Of a stretch of DNA of 64,000 nucleotides, positions 18,521 through 28,700 are shown piece by piece. This stretch comes from Streptomyces sp. 846.5. Lineage in GTDB: Bacteria; Actinomycetota; Actinomycetes; Streptomycetales; Streptomycetaceae. Under the pieces are notes generated by a model that was given only the letters and a program-made list of their open reading frames with translations, was not told the DNA's origin and ran no database searches. The position numbers and the translations under genes are program-made. Each line of letters starts with the position of its first letter. Positions within the stretch are counted from its first letter, which is position 1. Location of the stretch: positions 744,001 through 808,000 of the forward strand of contig NZ_SOBN01000002.1 in the NCBI RefSeq assembly GCF_004365705.1. The letters run 5' to 3'.

Positions 18521-18767
18521 GGTCACTGGACTGCTCCTGAATGCTCGACACGGGCGTGCGTCCTTGTGCCTCCAGCCTCCTGGAGCGGGCACGGCCGCAA
18601 CCATGGGGCGGGTCACCGGGTCCGTGGTGGGGGTAGCCCCACCCCCTGCTCCACGAAACGCCGTCACCAGGAGTAATCCCTCATATACGGATCAAGGCGT
18701 GTAAGTCTGACCTGCCGTCAACTAACGGCACATCTCCTTCGATTCCGCAAACTGAAGGACGAACCAG
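18521..18767. other. Divergent intergenic region, ABC ATPase / beta-propeller protein
   Basis: A 247-bp gap that should hold both promoters. Visible elements are a 6-bp-arm hairpin TGCCGT/ACGGCA at 18713-18730 and a less GC-rich stretch at about 18675-18760. No known operator motif was recognised. Confidence 0.4.
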
Positions 18768-20318
18768 ATGAATCGGTCCAGATTTCGCCGCGTCGCCACG
18801 CTCACGGTCGCCGCGCTCCTGATCGGCGGCGCCGCTGCCGGCCCGCTCTTCGCCGACGAGTCGACGGTGTCGGTCAACGCGCTGCGCACCGGCTGGGACG
18901 CCAACGAGCCAGCTCTGTCCCCGGCCCTGGTGCCCCACATCAAGCAACTGTTCGACCGGACGGTGGACGGCCAGGTCTTCGCCCAGCCCATCGTGGTCGG
19001 GAACACGGTCGTCACCGCCACCGAGACCAACCACGTCTACGGCCTCAACGCGGCCACCGGAGCCGTCACCTGGTCCCGCTCGCTCGGCGCGGCCTGGCCG
19101 GCCTCCGCGATCGGCTGCGGTGACCTGGCGCCCACCATCGGCATCACCTCCACCCCCGTCTACGACCCGGCCTCCGGCAACGTCTACCTGGTCTCCGAGC
19201 GGAACAACGGCAAGGACGCGCAGCACCCCAACTGGTACGTGCACGCCCTCAGCGCGGCCACCGGGGCCGAGCGCAGCGGCTGGCCGGTCCACGTGTCCGG
19301 CGCCCCGACCAACGACCCGACCCGTCCGTTCAACTCCTTCACCGCGATGCAGCGGCCGGGGCTGCTGCTGATGGGCGGCTCGGTCTACGCCGGTTTCGCC
19401 TCGCACTGCGACATCGGCCCGTACAACGGCTACCTGCTCGGGGTGAACACCAGCACCCGCAAGCAGACCCTGTGGACCACCGAGAAGGGCGCCGCCGACG
19501 GCAAGGGCGGCATCTGGATGAGCGGCGGCGGACCCGTCTCCGACGGTCCTGGGCGGATCTTCTTCTCCACCGGCAACGGCCTGGGCCCGGCCGCCGCGGC
19601 CTACAACCACCCGCCGACCCAGCTCGGCGACGCGGTGGTCCAGCTCGGCGTCAACTCCAACGGCACGCTCTCGGCCCGCCAGTTCTTCAGCCCGGCCAAC
19701 GCCCCCACCCTCAACGCCAACGACACCGACCTGGGCTCCGGCGGCCCGGCGGCGCTGCCCCAGCCCTACTTCGGCACCTCCCGCTTTCCGCACCTCCTGG
19801 TCCAGGTCGGCAAGGACGGCCGGGTCTTCCTGCTGAACCGCGACAACCTGGGCGGCCGCAGCACCACCACCGACCACGTCCTGGGCGTCACCCGCCTCTC
19901 CGGCGGCGTCTGGGGCCACCCCGGGGTCTGGGGCGGCGACGGCGGCTATGTCTACATCCTGGAGAACAAGACCCCGGGCAGGCTGATCGCCCTCAAGTAC
20001 GGCGCGACCAGTGCGGGCGTGCCGACCCTCACCAAGGTCGGCAGCAGCGCCCAGAGCTTCGGCTACACCTCCGGCTCCCCGGTGGTCACCTCCAACGGCG
20101 CCACCGCCGGATCCGCCGTGATCTGGGTGGAGTACAACACCCACTCCTACGGCACCGGCAAGCTCTTCGCCTACAAGGCCGTGCCGGTGCACGGCGTCCT
20201 GCAGCCGATCTTCTCCACCCCGCTGCCGCTGGGGGCGATGACCAAGTTCCAGGTTCCGGCCACCTCCAACGGCCGGGTCTACGTGGGCACAAACGGCCAC
20301 CTCATCGCGTTCGGATAG
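18768..20318 (+). CDS. Secreted PQQ-like beta-propeller protein
   Basis: A 516-residue exported protein. Residues 1-30 form a signal peptide (basic RSRFRR, hydrophobic core, cleavage near FADES). The body consists of repeated four-stranded blades with motifs such as VYGLNAATGAVTWSRSLG, VYILENKTPGRLIALKYG and GRVYVGTNGHLIAFG, typical of PQQ-binding-like eight-bladed propellers. I do not see the full set of catalytic residues of quinoprotein dehydrogenases, so a structural or binding role is as likely as an enzymatic one. It is transcribed away from the ABC transporter. Confidence 0.85.
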   Translation: MNRSRFRRVATLTVAALLIGGAAAGPLFADESTVSVNALRTGWDANEPALSPALVPHIKQLFDRTVDGQVFAQPIVVGNTVVTATETNHVYGLNAATGAVTWSRSLGAAWPASAIGCGDLAPTIGITSTPVYDPASGNVYLVSERNNGKDAQHPNWYVHALSAATGAERSGWPVHVSGAPTNDPTRPFNSFTAMQRPGLLLMGGSVYAGFASHCDIGPYNGYLLGVNTSTRKQTLWTTEKGAADGKGGIWMSGGGPVSDGPGRIFFSTGNGLGPAAAAYNHPPTQLGDAVVQLGVNSNGTLSARQFFSPANAPTLNANDTDLGSGGPAALPQPYFGTSRFPHLLVQVGKDGRVFLLNRDNLGGRSTTTDHVLGVTRLSGGVWGHPGVWGGDGGYVYILENKTPGRLIALKYGATSAGVPTLTKVGSSAQSFGYTSGSPVVTSNGATAGSAVIWVEYNTHSYGTGKLFAYKAVPVHGVLQPIFSTPLPLGAMTKFQVPATSNGRVYVGTNGHLIAFG

Positions 20319-20384
20319 TCGGGAGCCCGAGCGGACCGTTCAGGTTTGACCTCGGGCACCGGCACGACAAGAGTGGAGACGACC

Positions 20385-20406
20385 GCCCGTGGCACCTGCC
20401 ACGGGC
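20385..20406 (+). terminator. Hairpin between the beta-propeller gene and msrA
   Basis: A perfect 10-bp stem, GCCCGTGGCA/TGCCACGGGC, with a CC loop sits 67 bp after the propeller stop and 49 bp before msrA. It may end the first transcript or lie in the msrA leader. Confidence 0.5.
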
Positions 20407-20454
20407 CGGCCGGTCAGGGGAACGACCGGCCTGGACGAGACAGAGGGAGAAGCC

Positions 20455-20958
20455 ATGGCTGCGAGCACGGAGAAGGCCGTTCTGGCCGGCGGTTGCTTCT
20501 GGGGCATGCAGGACCTGATCCGCAAGCTGCCGGGCGTGAAGAGCACCCGGGTGGGATATTCCGGTGGGACCACCCCGAACGCCACCTACCGCAACCACGG
20601 GTCGCACGCCGAGGCGATCGAGATCGAGTTCGATCCCGCGCAGACCGGCTACCGCGACCTCCTGGAGTTCTTCTTCCAGATCCACGACCCCACCACGGTG
20701 GACCGGCAGGGCAACGACATCGGCGCCAGCTACCGGTCCGCGATCTACTACGCGGACGAGAACCAGCACCGCACCGCCCTGGACACCATCGCCGACGTCG
20801 ACGCGAGCGGCCTGTGGCCGGGCAAGGTGGTCACCGAGGTCGAGCCGCTCGGCGACTTCTGGGAGGCGGAGCCCGAGCACCAGGACTACCTGGAGCGCTA
20901 CCCCAACGGCTACACCTGCCACTTCCCGCGAGCGGGCTGGAAGCTGCCCCGCCGGTAG
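20455..20958 (+). CDS. msrA: Peptide-methionine (S)-S-oxide reductase
   Basis: Repairs oxidised methionine (S-sulfoxide) in proteins using thioredoxin. The 167-residue protein carries the GCFWG motif with catalytic C14 and the usual [30 protein letters not shown] region. The start at 20455 follows GAGGGAGAAG. There is no fused MsrB domain and no msrB beside it. A resolving cysteine may be in YTCHF near residue 156. Confidence 0.95.
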   Translation: MAASTEKAVLAGGCFWGMQDLIRKLPGVKSTRVGYSGGTTPNATYRNHGSHAEAIEIEFDPAQTGYRDLLEFFFQIHDPTTVDRQGNDIGASYRSAIYYADENQHRTALDTIADVDASGLWPGKVVTEVEPLGDFWEAEPEHQDYLERYPNGYTCHFPRAGWKLPRR

Positions 20959-21098
20959 CCCGGTGCGCCTCGTTCGTGGATCACGACTCGCGGATAACGA
21001 CAGAGACACAATGCGACAGGGATCAAGGGGAGTCGGGTACGCGTCTCGACTGATTCAACTACCTTGCTGCCCAGAATCGTTGCGGGATCGAGGAATTC

Positions 21099-21422
21099 AT
21101 GGGCGAGCGTTCAGCCGTGGCCGTGCTCGTGCGGGAGGGCTCCGGCACCGCGGAGATCCTGCTCTCCGGGTGCGTCGACCGAAGCGCCGACGCACTGCTC
21201 GACGACGCCCTCGAACCGCTGCTGGTCGACCCGCAGGTGCAGCGCATCGAGGTCGACGTCGCCCTGGTGGACTCCTGCGACTGCGGCGGACTGACCGTGT
21301 TCATCCGGGCGCAGCACCTGGCGGCCGACTACGGCGTCCCGCTGCGCCTGGTCCAGGCGGGCCCGTTGCTGCTCCGCGTGCTGAACGCCACCGGCCTGTC
21401 CCGGCTGCTGACGGCCGCTTAG
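21099..21422 (+). CDS. STAS-domain protein (anti-sigma factor antagonist-like)
   Basis: A 107-residue single STAS domain, the SpoIIAA/RsbV type that binds and inhibits an anti-sigma kinase when unphosphorylated. The core strand-helix is IEVDVALVDSCDCGGLTVFIRAQHL; the serine in DSCDCGG occupies the position normally phosphorylated in DSSG motifs. No anti-sigma kinase or sigma factor is adjacent, so the partner must be elsewhere. A small hairpin (21422-21438) follows directly. Confidence 0.85.
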   Translation: MGERSAVAVLVREGSGTAEILLSGCVDRSADALLDDALEPLLVDPQVQRIEVDVALVDSCDCGGLTVFIRAQHLAADYGVPLRLVQAGPLLLRVLNATGLSRLLTAA

Positions 21423-21438
21423 GCCGACCAGGTCGGCC
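21422..21438 (+). terminator. Short hairpin after the STAS gene
   Basis: Perfect 8-bp arms GGCCGACC/GGTCGGCC around a single A begin at the last base of the stop codon. The single-base apex would open in RNA, leaving a stem of about 6-7 bp. It is a modest terminator or attenuator. Confidence 0.35.
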
Positions 21439-21476
21439 GTTTCGCTGCATCGGCCGTCGGCTGCACAATACGGAGC

Positions 21477-22205
21477 GTGAAAACACCAGATGAGGTCGGG
21501 TCCGCCGAGGCGGACCACAGCCGGACCGGCGTCCACCGGGTTCGGGCCCGGGACGTGATCCGCACCCGCAAGGCCGTGGTGACCACCACCATGGCGGTGG
21601 CCGGGCTGGCCGTGTCCACGTACTACGGAGGCGTGCTCGGCGCCGGCTCCGCCTCCCATCACGGGCTGGCCGACCGCATCGTGGCCGCGGTCAGCGCCCT
21701 GGTCTTCCTGGTCTTCGCGCTGATCGCGGTCCGCGGCGCCACCCAGGACCTGATCGCGCTGGTGCCGCAGCGCTTCGGCGACTCCCGGGTGACCACGCTG
21801 CGGATGCTGTGCCTGCTGACCGGCTATGCGCTGGTCGTCCTCGGCGCGCTGAGCCTGCTGCACGTGCCGTGGAGCCGGCTCATCCTCGGCGGCGCGCTGA
21901 CCGGTGTGATCGTGGGCATCGCCGCCCAGCCGGTGCTGGGCAACATCTTCGCCGGACTGGTCCTGCTGACCGCCCGTCCGTTCCACGTCGGCGAGGACGT
22001 GACGATCCAGTCCGGTGCCCTCGGCGGCCGGATCCACGGCCATGTCACCGACATGACCCTGCTCTTCGTCCAGCTCCGGACGGCCGAAGGACCGGTGCTG
22101 CTGCCGAACAACGCGGTCCTCAGCGCCGCGATCGCCCCGGGCGCCGCGCCCGGATCCGTACTGCCTGGCACCGGCGGGACGGCTTCGCCCGCGCCCCCGC
22201 TGTGA
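21477..22205 (+). CDS. Small MscS-family mechanosensitive channel
   Basis: A 242-residue membrane protein. After a charged N terminus come membrane segments at about 35-52, 66-86, 107-124 and 130-155; the last has the Gly/Ala-rich pore-helix pattern (GGALTGVIVGIAAQPVLGNIFAGL) followed by the beta-domain strand RPFHVGEDVTIQSG. It ends soon after the beta domain with a Pro/Ala tail, so the large cytoplasmic C-domain of MscS is missing. The GTG start at 21477 is preceded by CGGAG. Probably a turgor-release valve or small-molecule channel. Confidence 0.87.
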   Translation: MKTPDEVGSAEADHSRTGVHRVRARDVIRTRKAVVTTTMAVAGLAVSTYYGGVLGAGSASHHGLADRIVAAVSALVFLVFALIAVRGATQDLIALVPQRFGDSRVTTLRMLCLLTGYALVVLGALSLLHVPWSRLILGGALTGVIVGIAAQPVLGNIFAGLVLLTARPFHVGEDVTIQSGALGGRIHGHVTDMTLLFVQLRTAEGPVLLPNNAVLSAAIAPGAAPGSVLPGTGGTASPAPPL

Positions 22206-22220
22206 CCGGCGCCCCGCCGC

Positions 22221-22910
22221 TCAGCCGGAGGACGAGCCGCTGGTGGGCTTGAGCCCGAGCTTGGCCTCGGCGGTCTGCCAGTCGGTGGCGATGGCCTGCT
22301 GAGCGGCGCTCAGGGTGACCTGGTGGTTGCAGACGGCGGTGTGCAGCCGGGTCTCCACCGCGTCCTTGGGGTTGTTCGGGCCGGCTCCGGCCCGGTGGCC
22401 CGGTGACGGCGGTTCGACCCACAGGTTGCGCGGGTCGTTGGGATCCCCGCCCAGCTCCAGGCTGATCAGATGGTCGTACTCGGCATCGTGGAGCGTTCCG
22501 GTGTAGCCGTAGGACTTGGCGTTCGCCGCCTTCTCCTTGTCGGTCACCGCCGCCGGTGGCCGGATAGTGGAGGTGTAGCCGCCCTTGCGGCAGATCGTCG
22601 CCGACAGCGTCGCCTGCGTCACCGCCGGGGAGAGCGCGCCCGGAGTGCAGTGATGGTCCGGCAGCGGCTGGCCGTGGTCGTCCCCGAAATGGCAGGAGCC
22701 CGCCGCAGGCTGCGCCTGCACCGTGTAGGTCTGCTGCGGGCCGGCCCCCATCGGGAGCGCCCCTCCACCGTCGTTCGAGGGAGCAGAAGCCGTGGCCGAG
22801 CTGCTGCCGGAGTGTGACGCAGCGTCACCCGAGGCCGAGGTGCCGGTCGCCGAGCAGCCGGTGACGCCGGAGCAGACGACGGCGAGCAGGGCCGGGGCTA
22901 CCGTGCACAT
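22221..22910 (-). CDS. Exported lipoprotein with an HNH-like motif
   Basis: Starting at the ATG ending at 22910, the protein has a short hydrophobic leader and the lipobox VTGC, then a Ser/Ala/Gly spacer. The conserved part begins CTPGALSP and contains EYDHLISLELGGDPNDPRNLW, the pattern of a widespread family of small exported proteins resembling HNH nucleases (DH...ELGG...N..NLW), followed by AAQQAIATDWQTAEAKLGL. Three cysteines in CTPGA, TICRKGG and AVCNHQ are placed as in that family. Activity is unproven. A longer start at 22976 would bury the lipoprotein signal and is disfavoured. Confidence 0.8.
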   Translation of the reverse strand: MCTVAPALLAVVCSGVTGCSATGTSASGDAASHSGSSSATASAPSNDGGGALPMGAGPQQTYTVQAQPAAGSCHFGDDHGQPLPDHHCTPGALSPAVTQATLSATICRKGGYTSTIRPPAAVTDKEKAANAKSYGYTGTLHDAEYDHLISLELGGDPNDPRNLWVEPPSPGHRAGAGPNNPKDAVETRLHTAVCNHQVTLSAAQQAIATDWQTAEAKLGLKPTSGSSSG

Positions 22911-23006
22911 GGGGGTCCTCACGGTGGGAGCGTGCCCGCGAGCACCCGACTCACACCTGCCCGGAATATCAGTCATGTGTTCGTTGTACCAGGTCAGATG
23001 CCGGGC

Positions 23007-23861
23007 TCAGTAGCGGGCGACGCCGACGTAGATGCCGAGGCGCTCGGCGTCCGGACCCAGCGGTCCGTCCGGACGCCAGAACGGCGCGAGCACCAGCCCC
23101 GGCTCCAGCAGTTCCCCACTGCCGAAGAACCGCTCCACCTCCTGGCGCGGGCGCAGATGCAGGTGGGCCGCGGCCTGGTCGTAGCTCTGCTCGGCGCGGT
23201 CGGCCAGGTCCTGGGAGAGGGTGTCCCCGGTCCCGTGGGACAGGATCAGGTAGCTGCCGCCCGGCAGCGCCTCCAGCAGGTGCTTGACGATCCCCTGCGG
23301 GTCCTGGTCGTCCCCGACGACGTGCAGCACCGCGACGAGCATCAGGGCGACCGGCCGGCTGAAGTCGAGCAGGTCGCGCACCCCGGGCGCGGACAGGATC
23401 GCCTCGGGGTCACGCAGATCGGCCTGGGTGACGGTGGTCGCCCCATGGCCCGAGCCGCTCATCAGTGCCCTCGCGTGGGTGAGCACGATCGGGTCGTTGT
23501 CCACATAGGCCACCCGCGCGGTGGGGTCGGCCTGCTGGGCCACCTGGTGTGTATTCCCGGCGGCCGGGATGCCGGTGCCGATGTCCAGGAACTGGCCGAC
23601 GCCGAGGGCGGAGACGGCGCGCACCGCGCGCCCGAGGAAGGCCCGGTTCGCGCGCGCCGCATTGACCACGTCCGGGGTCATCGCCGCCAACTGCTCCGCC
23701 ACCGCCCGGTCGGAGGCGAAGTTGTCCTTTCCTCCGAGCCAGACGTCGTAGACCCGGGCGGGATGCGCGACCTCGGGATGCAGGTCCGCCGACGGCGCCC
23801 GCTCATCGCTCCCCCGCATCCAGGTGCTGTCCTCCGCCACGAGCCCCTCCAGCCGCTGCAC
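23007..23861 (-). CDS. SAM-dependent methyltransferase, DUF574 (Methyltransf_19)
   Basis: A 284-residue protein of the actinobacterial S-adenosyl methyltransferase family formerly called DUF574. It has the family block ARVYDVWLGGKDNFASDR near the N terminus, the nucleotide-binding strand QFLDIGTGIP with GNTHQVAQ, and VAYVDNDPIVLTHARALM. The start may be the ATG ending at 23861 or the internal methionine at residue 15. The substrate is unknown; streptomycetes carry many paralogues, often near regulators. It stands alone between an HNH-like lipoprotein and an SDR gene on the same strand. Confidence 0.88.
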   Translation of the reverse strand: MQRLEGLVAEDSTWMRGSDERAPSADLHPEVAHPARVYDVWLGGKDNFASDRAVAEQLAAMTPDVVNAARANRAFLGRAVRAVSALGVGQFLDIGTGIPAAGNTHQVAQQADPTARVAYVDNDPIVLTHARALMSGSGHGATTVTQADLRDPEAILSAPGVRDLLDFSRPVALMLVAVLHVVGDDQDPQGIVKHLLEALPGGSYLILSHGTGDTLSQDLADRAEQSYDQAAAHLHLRPRQEVERFFGSGELLEPGLVLAPFWRPDGPLGPDAERLGIYVGVARY

Positions 23862-23938
23862 GCACCCACCCCGGGCGTCGGCCGACCCTACCGCACCTGG
23901 CCGAACGCCCGGGCCGAAGCCGGGAGTCGAGGCCGCGG

Positions 23939-24763
23939 TCAGTCGAGCGTGGTGTCGCGCGCCGCCTTCTCCCAGGCCGTCACCTCAGCGCGGACCGCGT
24001 CCAGGTGGCCGAGCACGGCGTCGATCCCGTCGTTGCCCAGCGGGAGGTGCAGCGGGGTGTTCTCGGCGGCGAGGGCGGCCAGGATCACGGCGGCCGCCTT
24101 GGCCGGGTCGCCGGGCTGGGTGCCGTCGCCCGCCTGCGCCATGGCGCGGGTCCGGCCGACGGTGGCGGCGTAGTCGTCGATCTCCGCGCTGACGCTCCGG
24201 CTGCCCATCAGACCGGTGCGGAACGCGCCCGGCTCCACCACCAGCACCTTGATGCCCAACGGGGCGACCTCGTCCAGCAGTGCCTCGGACAACCCCTCCA
24301 GGGCGAACTTGGTGGCGCTGTAGGCGGAGAACCCGGCGAAGGACATCTGCCCGCCCATGCTGCTGAGCTGCACGATCGCCCCCGAGCGACGGCGGCGCAT
24401 GGAGGGGAGCACCGCCCGTACCAGGGCCGCCGGGCCGAACAGGTGCACCTCGAACAGCGAGCGCAGTTCGGCGTCGGTGGTCTCCTCCGCCGCCCCGACA
24501 TGGGTCCGGCCGGCGTTGTTGACCAGAACGTCGATCCGGCCGTGACGGGCGGTCACATCGGCGACCACGGCGTCGATGGCGGCGAGGTCGGTGACATCCA
24601 GCCGCACCGCCTCGACCTGGTCGGGGTGGGCCGCCACCAGGGCCGCCAGCGCCTCGGGGCGCCGGGCCGTGGCGACCACGACATCGCCCTCGGCCACCGC
24701 GGCCTCGGCAAGGGCCAGGCCGAAGCCGCTGTTGGCTCCGGTGATCAGCCATACCTTGCTCAT
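23939..24763 (-). CDS. Short-chain dehydrogenase/reductase (classical SDR)
   Basis: A 274-residue NAD(P)-dependent oxidoreductase. It has the cofactor motif TGANSGFG near residue 8, NNAG, and the active-site pattern S...YSATK. The arginine pair in ATARRPEAL suggests a preference for NADP. The start is the ATG ending at 24763, preceded by AAGGAG. It is divergent from a LysR gene 87 bp away, the usual layout for a LysR-controlled oxidoreductase. The substrate is unknown. Confidence 0.92.
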   Translation of the reverse strand: MSKVWLITGANSGFGLALAEAAVAEGDVVVATARRPEALAALVAAHPDQVEAVRLDVTDLAAIDAVVADVTARHGRIDVLVNNAGRTHVGAAEETTDAELRSLFEVHLFGPAALVRAVLPSMRRRRSGAIVQLSSMGGQMSFAGFSAYSATKFALEGLSEALLDEVAPLGIKVLVVEPGAFRTGLMGSRSVSAEIDDYAATVGRTRAMAQAGDGTQPGDPAKAAAVILAALAAENTPLHLPLGNDGIDAVLGHLDAVRAEVTAWEKAARDTTLD

Positions 24764-24850
24764 TGCGACTCCTTCTGTACGCGTTCTGCTGGGTCCAGCC
24801 TGCTCGGCCCGACCTCGCGCGTCCAAGACCCTCCGTGATAACCATGGGCT

Positions 24851-25756
24851 ATGGACGTCCACACCCGGGATCTTCGCTACTTCGCCGCGGTGGCACAGGA
24901 GTTGCACTTCACCCGCGCGGCCGAGCTGCTCTTCGTCTCGCAGCCTGCGCTGAGCAAGCAGATCCGCATGCTGGAGCGGAACCTGGGCGCGCCGCTGTTC
25001 GAGCGGGACCGTCGCGAGGTGCGGCTGACCGCCGTCGGCACCGCGCTGCTGCCGCACGCCCGGCGGATGCTGGAGCAGTGGACCGCGGCGGAGCAGGCGG
25101 TGGCTCACGCCACGGCGGCCCTGCACACCCGGCTGGTGGTCGGGATGAGCACGGGCCCGGGGCGGGGCGGGATGCTTCCGGCGATCCGCTCCCGCTTCAC
25201 CGCGGAGTACCCGGACGCGCAGCTGGTGCTCCGTCAGGTCGACTGGACGGATGCCAGTGCCGGCCTGGCCGACGGTTCCACCGACGTCGCGTTCCTGTGG
25301 CTGCCGCAGCCGGAGGCGGAGCGGTTGCGCTGGCTGGTGGTCGCCGAGGAGCCACGTCTGGTGGCGCTGCCCGAGACGCACCCTCTGGCCGGACGCACAG
25401 CCGTCGACTTCGGCGAACTGCTCGACGAACCGTTCCTGGCGCTGCCCGGCAGCGCCGGCGTGCTGCGGGACTACTGGCTGGCCGTGGACGAGCGCGGCGG
25501 TCGGGAACCGGTGGTCGGCGCGGAGATCAGCGGCATCGACGAGACCTACGAGGCGCTGGTGGGCGGGCAGGGCGTCTGCCTGCTGGGCGCCGGGAACGCC
25601 CCGCTGCTGACCCGGGGCGGGGTGGTCACCCGCCCGGTCCGTGGACTGTCGCCGTCCCGCTTCGCCCTGGCCTGGCGCGCCGACGACACCCGCCCGCTGG
25701 TGCACGCCTTCGCCCGCGCCGCCCAGGCGGCGGGCTACCGAACGCCCGCCGCCTGA
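24851..25756 (+). CDS. LysR-family transcriptional regulator
   Basis: A 301-residue LysR-type regulator. The winged HTH is at residues 1-65 (DLRYFAAVAQELHFTRAAELLFVSQPALSKQIRMLE), followed by the periplasmic-binding-protein-like effector domain. It is divergent from the SDR gene at 23939-24763, so that gene is the likely target and the 87-bp gap should hold the binding site, although I could not pick a clear T-N11-A box. It converges with the rhamnosidase gene across a hairpin at 25774-25790. Confidence 0.92.
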   Translation: MDVHTRDLRYFAAVAQELHFTRAAELLFVSQPALSKQIRMLERNLGAPLFERDRREVRLTAVGTALLPHARRMLEQWTAAEQAVAHATAALHTRLVVGMSTGPGRGGMLPAIRSRFTAEYPDAQLVLRQVDWTDASAGLADGSTDVAFLWLPQPEAERLRWLVVAEEPRLVALPETHPLAGRTAVDFGELLDEPFLALPGSAGVLRDYWLAVDERGGREPVVGAEISGIDETYEALVGGQGVCLLGAGNAPLLTRGGVVTRPVRGLSPSRFALAWRADDTRPLVHAFARAAQAAGYRTPAA

Positions 25757-25773
25757 TGTCCGTCCCGGTCAGC

Positions 25774-25790
25774 CGCTCCCTCAGGGAGCG
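25774..25790. terminator. Hairpin between the LysR gene and the GH78 rhamnosidase gene
   Basis: 7-bp arms CGCTCCC/GGGAGCG with a TCA loop; the loop is the complement of the rhamnosidase stop codon. The two genes converge here, so it may serve both. Confidence 0.5.
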
Positions 25791-28700
25791 AGTTCACCGA
25801 CCCGGGTGAAGGATCCGTCCTGGTCGGCGGTCACCACCAGACGCACCTGCGTGGTCGTCACCTCCCCCGGGAAGGGGATCCAGCGGTACAGGGCCGAGTT
25901 GCCGGAGACCTCCGCCTGGGTGACCCACTGCGAGCCGTCCCAGGTCTGGACGCTGAAGGCGGTCGGGACGCCGTCCGGGTTGGAGGCGAACCCCACTCCG
26001 TTCAGCGGCACCGGGGAAGGTGTGGTGACGGTCAGGGTGTCGGGGAGCTGGCCCTGGGTGTCGTCGTTCCAGAAGGTGGACAGATCGCCGTCGATCGCGT
26101 TGGCCGCGTAGTAGGTGCGGGTCGCTCCGTTGACGACGTTGGGCGCGTGCTCGCTGGACGCGGCCGCGGTTGTGCCGGCCGGCCAGCGGCCGAAGACCAG
26201 CACCTGGGCGGCGGCCGTCGCGACGGTCCCGTCGGGTGCGCGTACCTGCACCGTCACCGGATACACCCCGCCGGCGGCGTCCGCGGGGACGGTGACCCCG
26301 ATCGTGGTGCGGACCTCGGTGGTGGCCGGGGTGAGCGGGATCTGCGCCGGTGTCGCCGTGGCCGTCCAGCCGTTGGGCAGGTTGGTGCCGACGGAGGCGG
26401 AGCCCGCGCCGGTCGAGCGCCCTTCGACGACGGCGGTGACGTCGCCGCTCGCACCCGCGGTGACGGGCGCCGGCTGGCTGACCGTCACCGCCAGGCGGGT
26501 GAAGGTGGTCCTCGGCGGCGTCACCGTGAAGGTGTAGTCGCCCGAGCCTGCGGTGAGGGTGAGCGTCTGGTCGTCAGCCCGGCCGACGGCGAGGCCCGGA
26601 TCGGCCTGCTCGCGGTGCCCGGCCGCGTAGACGGTCCGGCCGCCTTCGCTGACCGTGGACTTCGCGCCGCCGAGCAGCGGCAGCCGGATGGTCGCGGTGC
26701 TGCCGACCGGCACCACCGCGTGGTAGGTCAGCGTGGACCCGTCGCGCTGCCAGGAACTGACGACGGTTCCACGCACCGTCTGCTGCTGGGCCGAGGCCGA
26801 GGTGAGCGCGCCGACGACACTGGGGGCGAGGGTGAGGCTGCGGTACCCGGACCCGGTGCCGCCGGGCTGGATTCCGGCGAGCTGCTGGTAGAACCACTGG
26901 CCGATGGAGCCGCCCAGTCCGATGTGGTCCTTGGACGAGGTCCCGTCCGGTGCCGAGGAGTCGACCCACTTCTCCCAGATCGTGCCGGGGCCCTGGCTGA
27001 GCATGTAGCCGAAGCTGGGGTAGTCGGTGCGTTCGGCCACCGCCAGCGCGACGTCGTTGCGTCCGTAGGCGCCGAGGGCCTGGAAGACCAGCGTGGTGCC
27101 GACGAAGCCGGTGGTGAGGTGGTCGTCGTGGGCGGCGATGTCCTGCACCAGCCGGTCGACGGTGGCCTGCTCACGGCCGGCCGGCACGATGCCCAGCACC
27201 AGCGGCATCGCGTAGGACAGCTGGGTGCCGGTGCCGTACACGCCGGTGGCGGTGTCCAGGTAGCGCTTGGTGAAGCCGGCGGCGATCTGCGCGGCCAGCG
27301 CGCCGTAGGTGGCGGCGTCGGCCCGGTTGCCGACGACAGCCGCCATCCTCGCCAGCAGTTGGGCGTCCAGGTAGTAGAAGCCGGTCTGGAAGTAGTCGTG
27401 CGGGGTGCTGACAGTGGCGACCCAGTCGTCGGCCCAGGACGTCGGCGCGTTGACGACGATGTGGTCGGCGTCGCTGATGGTGCCCAGGTAGTCCACCCAG
27501 GCCTTCACATGCTGATAGTTGGCGGTGATGGGCTGTTTGCTGCCGTACTGGGTGTAGCTGTCCCAGATGATCTGCGGGTACGCGGTGCCCCAGGCCGGGT
27601 CGGTGGCCCAGCCGGTACTGCCGTTGGTCGGGGCGACCGAGGGGATGCTGCCGTCCGGGTTGAGGCTGGTGACCACGTCGCCCAGCCACTTGGCGTAGAA
27701 CGACTGCATGTCGTAGTTGCTCATGGCCTCCGCGTCGGAGTCCGCGGCGTCGCCGAGCCAGCCGTGCTTCTCCCGGGTGGGGCAGTCCAGCGGGATCGAC
27801 TGCAGATCGTTGAGCTGGGTCTGGGCCACCGCGCCCTGGATGGAGTTCAGCAGCGCGTCGGACGAGGTGAACGTGCCGGTGGTGGCCACATTGGTGTGCA
27901 CCTCCTGGGCGGTGACGGTGACGGCGGCCCCGTCCGGAAGCCCGGTCAGCTCGGCGTAGCGGAAGCCGGAGTAGTTGAAGCGCGGCGCGTAGGTCTCCGT
28001 CCCGGAGCCGGCGAAGGTGTAGTGGTCGGTCTGCCGGGGCGGGTCGCCGGCGGAGAAGCTGATGTTGGAGGTGGTCACCTCGCCGGTCGGGTCGAGGATC
28101 TCGCCCTTCTTGATGTTCACGGTCGTTCCGGCCGGCTGGGTCGCGGTAACGGTCACCCAGCCGGTGAAGTTCTGGCCGAAGTCGTACACCCGCTTACCCG
28201 CTGCGGGCCGGGTCTCCTGCACCGGGGTGAGGGTCTTGACGATCCTGGTCGGCGGAGTGGTGTCGGCCTGCAGCCGGGTCACCGCGGACCAGCCGACCGC
28301 CGGGTGGGCGCCGTAGACGCCGAGTTCGGCCAGCCGGAAGGTGCAGCTGGTGCCGATGCAGCGCAGCCTGGTGGCGGTGACCCGGACGTAGCGGCCGGTG
28401 GCCTTGGCGTCCAGGACCACCGGCGAGGTGCCGGGCGACGGCTGGTCGGCACCGGTGCGGTCGGCGACGGTGGTCGCGGTCGCGAAGGTCGGGTCGTCGC
28501 TGACCTGGACCAGGTACCGCACCGGGAATCCGGCGGCGGGGAAGTCACCGGCCGGGTCGTTGGTCGGCCGCGCCGGGAACAGCCGAATCTGACGGATGCT
28601 CTGGTCCGCGCCGAGATCCGTCTGCACCCACTTGATGGTGTCGGCCGTCGACTCGATGGCCGAGTGGCAGCCCTCGGAGCCGTCGGCCGAGCCGTCGACG

